From: Zoogloeaceae bacterium
GTDB lineage: Bacteria > Pseudomonadota > Gammaproteobacteria > Burkholderiales > Rhodocyclaceae
DNA: 14,888 nucleotides
Assembly (NCBI GenBank): GCA_031267345.1
Contig: JAIRZG010000065.1
Location: forward strand, 1-14,888
Direction: 5' to 3'
Part shown: positions 1-6,243 of the stretch, piece after piece
How the letters are laid out: each line of letters opens with the position of its first letter
How positions within the stretch are numbered: the first letter of the stretch is position 1
The notes under the pieces: generated by a model
What the model saw: only the letters and a program-made list of their open reading frames with translations
The model's database searches: none
What the model was told of the DNA's origin: nothing
Program-made: the position numbers and the translations under genes

Positions 1-694
1 CAGCCGCGCAAACTGCATATTTTCATCCCGCAGCACGAGCCATAAAACCGCTCCCGCCAGTAATTCCCAGAAGCGCGTCAGCGGAAAGTAAAAGTCAAAA
101 TCGGGATAGCTTCGATAGACAGCAAAATTGAGAACAAAAGAGACAAACGCAAACAACGCGATACCCGCCAGAATCCGCAACTTCATGCGCCACAGCAGCC
201 ACAGGGAAATCGGAAAGACAATATAAAACTGTTCTTCAACCCCCAGGCTCCACAAATGCAGCAAGGGTTTTCTTTCCGCCGCCACATCAAAATAACCGGC
301 TTCCTGCCAGAACAGGAAATTGGAAATAAACGCCGCCCCGCCTGCCGTATGTTTGCCCAGATTTTGATAATCCTCCGGCCACAGGGCAAACCAGCCAAAC
401 GCCAATACGGACAACAACACCAGAATCAAGGCCGGAAAAATGCGCCGAATCCGGCGCGCGTAAAATTCCGTCAGACTGAACTCGCCCTTTCGTAACGCCT
501 CCAGCAAAATACCACCAATTAAAAACCCGGAAATGACAAAGAAAACATCAACGCCAACAAAACCGCCTTTAATCCATGCCGGAAAAAAATGATAGCCGAT
601 AACCGCCAATACGGCGATCGCGCGTAATCCGTCTATATCCGGACGATAATCGGCAATCCGGTTTTGCGGGGGGGGGGGTAATCATGCTGGACAT
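1..694 (-). CDS. OafA/YrhL-type membrane O-acyltransferase (5' part, partial, out of frame at a poly-C tract)
   Basis: This is the N-terminal part, about 220 residues, of an acyltransferase-3 family integral membrane protein; it continues past the left edge. Such proteins usually O-acetylate lipopolysaccharide, capsule or other envelope glycans. From about 660 downward one frame reads ADYRPDIDGLRAIAVLAVIG, then YHFFP with the conserved family His, then VGVDVFFVISGF, YARRIRRIFPALIL and LWSLGVEEQFYIVFP, all family hallmarks, with several hydrophobic segments. This frame has no start codon: going upstream it meets a TGA at 684-682. The two ATGs (694-692 and 685-683) share another frame and would make only about 43 or 40 residues, ending at a TAA at 571-569. 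The 11-C tract (668-678) lies between. One C fewer, or two more, gives MSSMITPPPQNRIADYRPDI, a normal family N-terminus. The first ATG is about 30 bases after parB with no clear Shine-Dalgarno, so expression may depend on upstream transcription. A homopolymer sequencing error is the alternative. Confidence 0.88.
668..678. repeat. Homopolymeric G/C tract (11 bp) at the 5' end of the acyltransferase gene
   Basis: Eleven consecutive G on the plus strand (C on the coding strand) lie 5 bases after the second candidate ATG of the acyltransferase. The tract encodes the Pro run of the short out-of-frame peptide. The distance from the ATG at 694 to the body of the gene is one base too long at C11. Slippage of the tract by -1 or +2 would restore the frame. 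This is the usual arrangement of a translational phase-variation switch. Tract length is the least reliable part of most assemblies, so the exact number should be treated with care. Confidence 0.85.
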
Positions 695-723
695 TATTTT
701 ACAAACATCAACGATTTAAAATT

Positions 724-1575
724 TCACGGCTCCCGAAAACGTTCCAGCAGTCCTTCCAGTTGGTCGAGATCGCCGAATTCTATGCTGATTTTGCCGGCGC
801 CTTTTTTGTTGGCGCGGATGCTGACGGACGCGCCCAGCGCGTCGGAGAGCGTTTCTTCCAGACGCAGCAGGTCGCGGTCGGGTTGGCGTTCGCTTGGTTT
901 GGGCGGGTTCAGATAGCGGTGCGCCAGACGTTCCGCCTCGCGCACGGAAAGGCGTTTTTGCGCGATGTGTTGCGCCAGTTGCACCTGTCCGGCGGCAGGT
1001 AGCGGCAAGAGAGCGCGGGCATGACCCATGTCCAGCTTGTTGTCCAGCAGCATCTCCTGCACCGGCGCGCACAATTGCAACAGGCGCAACAGATTGGAGG
1101 CCGCTGGACGCGAACGTCCCACGGCGTCGGCGGCTTCCTGATGGGTGAGGCGGAATTCGTCGACCAGACGTTGCAATCCCAAGGCTTCTTCCAGCGGATT
1201 CAGGTTTTCGCGCTGAATGTTTTCAATCAGGGCGATCGCCATCGCCTGTTCGTCAGGAATGGTTCGCACCAGCACCGGCACTTCGGACAAGCCCGCCTTT
1301 TGCGCCGCCCGCCAGCGACGTTCGCCAGCGACGATTTCATAACGCTCCGCCCCCGGCGTGGCGTCTACGGGACGCACCAGTATCGGCTGCACGATGCCCT
1401 GCGCCTCGATGGAAGCCGCGAGTTCGTCGAGCGACGTTTCATCCATGCGGCTGCGTGGCTGATATTTGCCGGGGCGCAGACGCTCGGTCGGCAGTTGCCG
1501 CTGTTCATCCGAACGGTTTTCAGCGCCGCCGGAAAGCAGGGCGTCCAGACCGCGCCCCAATCCTCTTTTTTTCAT
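724..1575 (-). CDS. parB: Chromosome-partitioning protein ParB
   Basis: ParB of the ParABS chromosome segregation system (283 residues). Members bind parS sites near the origin, spread along DNA as a CTP-dependent clamp, and stimulate the ATPase activity of ParA. Visible features are the N-terminal ParA-interacting segment GLGRGLDALL (about residues 5-14), the CTP-binding box GERRWRA (about 84-90), the ENIQRENLNPLEEA segment (about 118-131), and a helix-turn-helix around THQEAADAVGRSRPAASNLL (about 144-163). A C-terminal dimerisation region ends near FGDLDQLEGLLERF. The length is normal for chromosomal ParB. Its ATG overlaps the parA stop codon (ATGA), so the two are probably translationally coupled. 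It is followed after about 30 bases by the phase-variable acyltransferase. No parS palindrome of the TGTTTCACGTGAAACA type was seen in the window. Confidence 0.97.
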   Translation of the reverse strand: MKKRGLGRGLDALLSGGAENRSDEQRQLPTERLRPGKYQPRSRMDETSLDELAASIEAQGIVQPILVRPVDATPGAERYEIVAGERRWRAAQKAGLSEVPVLVRTIPDEQAMAIALIENIQRENLNPLEEALGLQRLVDEFRLTHQEAADAVGRSRPAASNLLRLLQLCAPVQEMLLDNKLDMGHARALLPLPAAGQVQLAQHIAQKRLSVREAERLAHRYLNPPKPSERQPDRDLLRLEETLSDALGASVSIRANKKGAGKISIEFGDLDQLEGLLERFREP

Positions 1576-2339
1576 GATGTGACCTCATTTTGCAAACGTT
1601 CCAGCATTTCCCTGGCCAGTTCCAGATAGGCGAGCGCACCCCTGGAATTTTTGTCGAAGGCCAGCACCGGCTTGCCGTAGGAAGGCGCTTCGGCGAGACG
1701 CACATTGCGCGGCACGATGGTGCGATACACCTTGCTGGGGAAATGCCGCTCCAGTTCATCGGAAACCTGTCGGGTAAGCGTGCTCTGCGGGTTGTACATG
1801 GTGCGCAGCAGACCCTCGATGACCAGCGGCGGATTCAGATGCGCGCGCACTTTTTTCAGGGTGTCGACCAGATCGGAAAGTCCTTCCAGCGCATAATACT
1901 CGCATTGCATGGGAATCAGCACCGCGTCGGCGGCGACCAGGCCGTTCAGGGTGAGCAGGTTCAGCGCGGGCGGACAGTCGATGAGCACAAAATCATGAGG
2001 CGCGTTCTTCAGGGCGTTGGCAAGGCGGTATTCGCGTCGTTCCAGTTCCACCAGTTCCACTTCGGCGCCCGCCAGTTCGCGGTTGGCGGGCAGGATGTCG
2101 AAGCCGGATTCGGTTGAAAGACACACCTGCGCGAGGGTGGCCTGTCCCAGAAGCATCTGATAGACCGTGGGCAGCGCCTCTTTTTTGAAGATGCCCGCGC
2201 CGGTGGTGGCGTTACCCTGCGGATCGAGGTCGATCAACAGCGTCCGGCAGCCCAGATACGCCAGACTGGCCGCCAGATTGACCGCCGTCGTCGTCTTGCC
2301 GACGCCGCCCTTTTGATTGGTGATGGCGATGATGTTCAT
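1572..2339 (-). CDS. parA: Chromosome-partitioning ATPase ParA (Soj)
   Basis: ParA is the Walker-type ATPase that forms the nucleoid-bound gradient moving ParB-parS complexes (255 residues, normal for the short chromosomal type without an N-terminal HTH). Evidence is the deviant Walker A motif KGGVGKTTTAVNLAA (about residues 10-24) with the signature lysine, the A' motif LLIDLDPQGNATTG, and the Walker B-like segment FVLIDCPPALNLLTLNGL followed by AADAVLIPMQCEYYALEGL. The start ATG overlaps the stop of the upstream LprI-type fragment (ATGA). In related genomes rsmG commonly sits directly upstream; here about 3.9 kb of accessory genes lies between them. parA therefore either shares a transcript with those genes or has a promoter inside them. 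Confidence 0.97.
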   Translation of the reverse strand: MNIIAITNQKGGVGKTTTAVNLAASLAYLGCRTLLIDLDPQGNATTGAGIFKKEALPTVYQMLLGQATLAQVCLSTESGFDILPANRELAGAEVELVELERREYRLANALKNAPHDFVLIDCPPALNLLTLNGLVAADAVLIPMQCEYYALEGLSDLVDTLKKVRAHLNPPLVIEGLLRTMYNPQSTLTRQVSDELERHFPSKVYRTIVPRNVRLAEAPSYGKPVLAFDKNSRGALAYLELAREMLERLQNEVTS

Positions 2340-2599
2340 GCTTTGCCTTTGGTCAGGTTTTTCGCAGGATACAGGATAAAAGCAACAGCCGGAGCGGCAG
2401 CGGACAGGCGAGCGTCATTCCCCATTCCTGCCCGCGCCGCGTGGCAGGTTTTGGCGAGTTCCTCATCCAGCGCGGAAAGTTTCGGGTCGCCGCAAACTGC
2501 TTGTTCAAATTCGCTTTTTGCTTTTGAACAGTCAAAACTGGCGGCATGGACTGGCATTGCCCGAAAAATCAAAACGGCGACGACAAAATTACGCTTCAT
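2336..2599 (-). CDS. Truncated LprI-N (DUF1311) domain protein, copy 3 of the array
   Basis: A short ORF (87 residues) with an N-terminal signal peptide ending around MPVHA|ASF. It is followed by the first half of a DUF1311/LprI-N domain, FDCSKAKSEFEQAVCGDPKL, then SALDEELAKTCHAA. This is nearly the same segment as in the two longer upstream paralogues. After about residue 60 the similarity stops: the expected AQRAWL helix and all of the C-terminal region are missing, replaced by a short Ala-rich tail. The stop overlaps the parA start by ATGA, so it may couple translation into parA even if the product has no function. It could be a small exported protein or the decaying remnant of a duplicated copy; I favour a remnant. 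Its conserved domain half is so similar at DNA level that recent duplication or gene conversion is likely. Confidence 0.6.
   Translation of the reverse strand: MKRNFVVAVLIFRAMPVHAASFDCSKAKSEFEQAVCGDPKLSALDEELAKTCHAARAGMGNDARLSAAAPAVAFILYPAKNLTKGKA
2461..2545 (-). repeat. 85-bp conserved LprI-N coding segment, repeat unit 3
   Basis: This segment codes for the Ala-Ser-Phe-Asp-Cys start and Leu-Asp-Glu-Glu end of the LprI-N domain in the truncated copy. By eye it differs from 4105-4189 at 7 of 85 positions and from 3162-3246 at 9 of 85, without gaps. The surrounding DNA of the three genes is much more divergent. Confidence 0.85.
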
Positions 2600-2604
2600 G
2601 TGCT

Positions 2605-3327
2605 TTACTCCTGATATTCACAGCTTCTGTAGTAGGGACCGCCTGCAGATTTATCGAGATCGTGGCTGAAAACAAAACGGGATTGCCGCGCGTCAAATTT
2701 ATACACATCCTTGCTGTATACGCCACTTTGAAGACAGACTTCCATCGGGGAGGAATTCAGCGCCTGCGCCCATTCCTGCCGGAATACATAGAGATTGGGC
2801 ATATTGATGATATGCAAGGCTTTTGCCCTGCCTTGCCGGAAAATACGCACCTGCGCCGGCCCTCCGCAATCGTCCGGGTTTTTGCAGGCGTTCAGCATAT
2901 ATGCGTTCAGTGTGTACTGTTTTTCCTCCAGTGAAAATTTCATGGAAAACACCGGGCCATTTGCGGCTTTTTGCATGGACGCGTCGGCGTCCGGAAAAAG
3001 CGGCAATTCATTCAAATACTGAATATGCCATTGATAGGCTTCTTCCAGATCGGGCGCCGATCTTTTTTGCATCCACTTTAACCAGGCGCGCTGCTGCGCG
3101 CGAAAAGCCGCTTTCCCGTCCGCCATTTTTTCCAGCGCCGCGTGATAGCTTTTGGACATTTCCTCATCCAGCGCGGAAAGTTTCGGGTTGTCGCAAACCG
3201 CTTGTTCAAATTCGCTTTTTGCCTGTTCACAATCAAAGCTGGCGGCTTTTGCCGGGAGCGCAAGTCCACATAACATGCAGACTGCGAAGGATAGCGCGCG
3301 TCTCGTGTACATTCCTTTATTCCGCAT
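2605..3327 (-). CDS. Exported LprI-N (DUF1311) domain protein, copy 2
   Basis: A secreted protein of about 240 residues. The signal peptide runs through RRALSFAVCMLCGLALPAKA, followed by a DUF1311/LprI-N domain (FDCEQAKSEFEQAVCDNPKL, then SALDEEMSKSYHAALEKM, and AQQRAWLKWMQ). The family name comes from the mycobacterial lysozyme inhibitor LprI, but most members have no proven function. The paired Cys pattern suggests a disulfide in the periplasm. The C-terminal half, with QVRIFRQGRAKALHIINM, weakly resembles the matching part of the upstream paralogue but lacks its NFDGNKDL motif. The ATG at 3327 was chosen because AGGA lies 8 bases upstream. ATGs at 3360 and 3312 are alternatives; 3312 sits just after the upstream stop. 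The gene overlaps the end of the upstream paralogue by about 11 bases. No lipobox was seen. The function is unknown. Confidence 0.8.
   Translation of the reverse strand: MRNKGMYTRRALSFAVCMLCGLALPAKAASFDCEQAKSEFEQAVCDNPKLSALDEEMSKSYHAALEKMADGKAAFRAQQRAWLKWMQKRSAPDLEEAYQWHIQYLNELPLFPDADASMQKAANGPVFSMKFSLEEKQYTLNAYMLNACKNPDDCGGPAQVRIFRQGRAKALHIINMPNLYVFRQEWAQALNSSPMEVCLQSGVYSKDVYKFDARQSRFVFSHDLDKSAGGPYYRSCEYQE
3162..3246 (-). repeat. 85-bp conserved LprI-N coding segment, repeat unit 2
   Basis: This is the second unit, inside copy 2 of the LprI-type array. It aligns without gaps to 2461-2545. The differences cluster at the end that encodes the EQ/SK residues after the first Cys. Confidence 0.85.
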
Positions 3328-4294
3328 CACGGGGTTCCTCGCAGGTTGCGTATTCATCATTTTTCATGGGTTCGCGCGAAAGCATTTCCCATCTCCATTC
3401 GCCATTTTCCCATCGTCCCACGCTGTTTTCCACGCAGCCATAAGCCGTCGTAGACTCATCACGTATCTCAATCGCCAGAGGAATGTTATCGAGCAGTTTC
3501 CAGATGGTTTCCGTGTGCTGACAGCATCCGGCATTTCCATAGGTATGCAATACCTTGCGCTTTGGATCCGCCGAAAGTCCATCGAGCGTCATATCGCTCA
3601 ATTCAGAGCTGTAGTCGAAACGTGATGATTCCGGATTGAAAAGAAAAATATCATACACTGCCCCACCATGACTTCCATAATTGCCAACATAAATATATAA
3701 ATCCTTGTTGCCATCGAAATTCCAGTCCGCCATCTGGATAATATCGGAATCTCCAGTTTCCGTTACATTGATAAGCTGCATGGACTTTGATTGACCTTTG
3801 CGATGGATTAGAATCTGTTTCGCCTCTTTGTCGGTGGCGTCGTAATTGAACCTGCGTAGCGTGAAATCGTACTGTTCTGAAATATCATTCAGACGGTCAA
3901 TCTTCAAGAATGTATTTGTCGGCGCATTGACAGCCGGAAAATCCGCTATGTTGTTCAGGGCTTTAATGCGGTGCTGAAAACCATCTGCAATGTGATTCGA
4001 ATACGTTGATTGCATCTGTTTTAACCATGCGCGCTGCGCTATTCGCAAGCTTTCCGCATCTTCGCCCATTTTACCCAGTGCATTCCGGTACGCCCTGGCA
4101 AGTTCCTCATCCAATGCGGAAAGTTTCGGGTCGCCGCAAATCGCCTGCTCAAATTCGTTTTTTGCTTTTGAACAGTCAAAACTGGCGGCACGAGTTGGGA
4201 GGGAAGTTATGGACAGGATGATCAGCACGGCAAAAAACACGGTGAATATTTTGTCTATTCTGCCTGTCAGATGCGTAATAAAAATGGCGTCCAT
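3317..4294 (-). CDS. Exported LprI-N domain protein with XAC2610-like C-terminal region, copy 1
   Basis: An exported protein of about 325 residues. The N-terminus has basic residues then a hydrophobic segment (FTVFFAVLIILSITSLPTRA), followed by a DUF1311/LprI-N domain: FDCSKAKNEFEQAICGDPKL, SALDEELARAYRNALGKM, then AQRAWLKQMQ. The C-terminal half contains DWNFDGNKDLYIYVGNYG, a DxDGxxDL-type segment as in XAC2610-like and FG-GAP-type proteins that often bind calcium, then YDIFLFNPESSRFDYSSEL. The ATG at 4294 follows the HNH gene stop by 10 bases. An ATG at 4345 overlapping the HNH gene is possible but would place 17 extra residues before the signal peptide. Family members are periplasmic or surface proteins of unclear role, and lysozyme inhibition is only a name-based guess. 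It lies directly downstream of the Septu-like pair, but nothing in its sequence links it to defence. Confidence 0.82.
   Translation of the reverse strand: MDAIFITHLTGRIDKIFTVFFAVLIILSITSLPTRAASFDCSKAKNEFEQAICGDPKLSALDEELARAYRNALGKMGEDAESLRIAQRAWLKQMQSTYSNHIADGFQHRIKALNNIADFPAVNAPTNTFLKIDRLNDISEQYDFTLRRFNYDATDKEAKQILIHRKGQSKSMQLINVTETGDSDIIQMADWNFDGNKDLYIYVGNYGSHGGAVYDIFLFNPESSRFDYSSELSDMTLDGLSADPKRKVLHTYGNAGCCQHTETIWKLLDNIPLAIEIRDESTTAYGCVENSVGRWENGEWRWEMLSREPMKNDEYATCEEPRDAE
4105..4189 (-). repeat. 85-bp conserved LprI-N coding segment, repeat unit 1
   Basis: This is the first unit in transcription order, inside copy 1. Its last 30 or so bases (4160-4189, encoding the SFDCSKAK region) are identical to the truncated copy at 2516-2545, although copy 2 lies between them. 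That pattern suggests non-adjacent duplication or gene conversion. Confidence 0.85.
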
Positions 4295-4304
4295 AGCATA
4301 TTCT

Positions 4305-4964
4305 TTATATCTGAACGTTAATGACAAAAGGAAAATTTTGTTCAATGAAGCGGGTAACTACGTGCGCGAAAGACTGTAACTTGCCTTCCACATCTGTTTT
4401 GCGATAATGCATCCATAATATTGTTAGTTCTTCATTGGTGGCATTTCCCAGAAAATCTGGGGATAAAATTGTATTGAGCAGTGCTTTGCGTTTGTTTTTC
4501 AGTATCGGAATGTTCAGCTTCAATACATCGATCATATTGGTGGCAGCAGCATCCGTTTTATTTGAAGAAAATATTTCTCCTCCGATACCGCCATAAATAA
4601 AGCGCAGCTCGCAATTTGGTTCAAGCGGAGAAATAAAGGAGGTATCAAACCGATGGCCTTTAGCATGTCCACAGTGCAGGGGCGTACCGGGGTTACTCGT
4701 GCACGATGCATGAAGATTGCCATATTCCAATGCTGATTCAGGATAACATTTTTGGGGATGGAAATGCTCAATATGACTATCATCTAGAGAGACTCTATTG
4801 CCACAATAACAACAAACCCATCCTTGTTCTTGTAACAAAGATTTATGCAAAGAACGCTTTTCCGGGTTTTGGAGGCTTGCATAGTCTGGTTTCCAGTCAA
4901 CGCTGGCTCTTTTTTTCCACGCACGAAAATCTTCTGGCTCCACGCCTTTTACAACATGTTTCAT
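4305..4964 (-). CDS. ptuB: HNH nuclease, TIGR02646 type, probable Septu effector PtuB
   Basis: A protein of 219 residues with an HNH core of the TIGR02646 kind. It has zinc-type Cys pair CCYCG (residues 51-55), HIEHFHP (64-70) supplying the catalytic His region, YGNLHASC (81-88) with the conserved Asn, and a second CGHAK group (98-102). In Septu and in Ec78-type retrons, this nuclease is partnered with a dedicated ATPase and cleaves nucleic acid when infection is sensed. Its ATG overlaps the stop of the upstream ATPase gene (ATGA), the usual order ptuA-ptuB. No reverse transcriptase or retron msr-msd-like element is present in the neighbourhood, so a stand-alone Septu pair fits better than a retron. 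The gene is AT-richer than the flanking housekeeping genes, consistent with horizontal gain. All the HNH residues expected by eye are present, so the nuclease looks intact. Confidence 0.87.
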   Translation of the reverse strand: MKHVVKGVEPEDFRAWKKRASVDWKPDYASLQNPEKRSLHKSLLQEQGWVCCYCGNRVSLDDSHIEHFHPQKCYPESALEYGNLHASCTSNPGTPLHCGHAKGHRFDTSFISPLEPNCELRFIYGGIGGEIFSSNKTDAAATNMIDVLKLNIPILKNKRKALLNTILSPDFLGNATNEELTILWMHYRKTDVEGKLQSFAHVVTRFIEQNFPFVINVQI

Positions 4965-6226
4965 TTGCCCAATACCTCTTTTCTTTGAATCAGTGCCTGC
5001 GCTCCCAGAAGTTCAGGGAGATCAAATGTTTCTTTCTGAAGTTTATTCAGATATTTTTTGGCTTCTCCGAGCTTGTTGTAGGCAATGGCTTTTGACAATG
5101 AATCCAGATCTTTTTGCACGGATTCTGTTCTTGGCGATGCTCCCATAATTTCTTCCAGGACCTTGCTGGAGTCAAGACCATAGCTTGTTTGCGGGTGTGC
5201 CATTCCTTCTGTTGTCAATAAAATAATTTCTTCCGGGCGTAATTCTCCAATGACTTGCGGCGAATGACTAGCGACAATGAATTGCACAGCAGGAAAGGCG
5301 GTTTTCAGACTTCGGGTAATCCGGCGTTGCCATTCGGGGTGTAGGTGCATGTCCAATTCGTCAATTAACACAATGCCAGGGGTTTTTTCTGTTACTTCTT
5401 GTCCTAATTGTGGATTCAAAATGCACATGCGGCGTGCAATATCTACGACCAAACAAATGATGGCGCGCTGCCCATCACTCAGATGTTCAATAGTCATAGC
5501 TTCTACACCTGTTTGCCATTCTACCAACAGACTTTTTTGCTTCATGTCATAGCGCAAGCCTTTTATATCCTCCAGCGCATGATGCAAGGCTTGATTGACC
5601 AAGCCCAGTTCGTCGCCGGAAATATTGTCAAACAATTCTCCAGTTTCAGAGGATGTTTGCCACCGCTCCAGACATTTTGCAATAACCCAGCTTTGTAAAT
5701 CGTTAATATTTTCCGAGGCGTTCCAGTATTTTGTGTAAGCATCTTTACGCGACTCTTTATGGATTACTGATTGGATTTTATTTGCATCATTGGTGAATGA
5801 CCATTTGCGATTTGCGGGATAAAACACAACCAAGGGTACTGTGATGCTTGTATCTTTAACCGCCTCTTGTATGGAAGGTAGATTCCCTGATATATCTGTT
5901 CGCGTTAGTTCACTGGTTTTACTCAACTTCCATTCGTGAAATTTGTCAAACGCTTTACCTGTTGCTACAATCTCAAGAGGATATTGTAATTCAAATCGAT
6001 AACGCCCTTCCGTGATTTCAACACAGTGCCTTACATCCGAATCGCTAGCTATTTCAGTAGGTACTTTATTCAAAAGCAAACCATAAAAAGAAGCACAAAT
6101 CCCATGTAGCAAAGAAGTTTTCCCGCTACCATTAACACCGACTAGCACATTGAAATGCGGATTAAATTCCACCGTTAAATCTGTATGGGCACGGTAATTT
6201 TTCAAGTGTATTTTATCGAGTTGCAT
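4961..6226 (-). CDS. ptuA: ABC-type AAA ATPase, probable Septu PtuA
   Basis: An SMC/OLD-like ABC ATPase of about 421 residues. It begins LDKIHLKNYRAHTDLTVEF, a RecF/OLD-type N-terminus. Walker A is GVNGSGKTS (about 30-38), the signature motif is HLSDGQRA (about 248-255), Walker B is GIVLIDELDMHLHPEW (about 284-299), and the H-loop is ASHSPQVIGE (about 319-328). There is no TOPRIM domain after it. The C-terminal tail, with YGLDSSKVLEEIMGASPR and a DLPELLGAQALIQRKE end, is typical of ATPases paired with TIGR02646 HNH proteins. In Septu, PtuA forms an oligomer that controls the PtuB nuclease. The start at 6226 has GGAG 6 bases upstream; a TTG at 6247 that overlaps the rsmG stop (TTGA) is the alternative. 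The gene is AT-richer than rsmG and mnmG. ATPase sites look intact. Confidence 0.87.
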   Translation of the reverse strand: MQLDKIHLKNYRAHTDLTVEFNPHFNVLVGVNGSGKTSLLHGICASFYGLLLNKVPTEIASDSDVRHCVEITEGRYRFELQYPLEIVATGKAFDKFHEWKLSKTSELTRTDISGNLPSIQEAVKDTSITVPLVVFYPANRKWSFTNDANKIQSVIHKESRKDAYTKYWNASENINDLQSWVIAKCLERWQTSSETGELFDNISGDELGLVNQALHHALEDIKGLRYDMKQKSLLVEWQTGVEAMTIEHLSDGQRAIICLVVDIARRMCILNPQLGQEVTEKTPGIVLIDELDMHLHPEWQRRITRSLKTAFPAVQFIVASHSPQVIGELRPEEIILLTTEGMAHPQTSYGLDSSKVLEEIMGASPRTESVQKDLDSLSKAIAYNKLGEAKKYLNKLQKETFDLPELLGAQALIQRKEVLGK

Positions 6227-6243
6227 GTTGTTCTCCAATCGCT

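Noticed and set aside
183..398. Cys/Arg-rich ORF on the minus strand
   Set aside because: It is a frame shadow; the acyltransferase frame in the same DNA gives a clear family match.
1021..2117. Long plus-strand ORFs opposite parB and parA
   Set aside because: They are antisense to intact parA and parB and show no recognisable domain.
724..2339. parS site near parAB
   Set aside because: No 16-bp palindrome resembling TGTTTCACGTGAAACA was found by eye in or around parAB, or elsewhere in the window.
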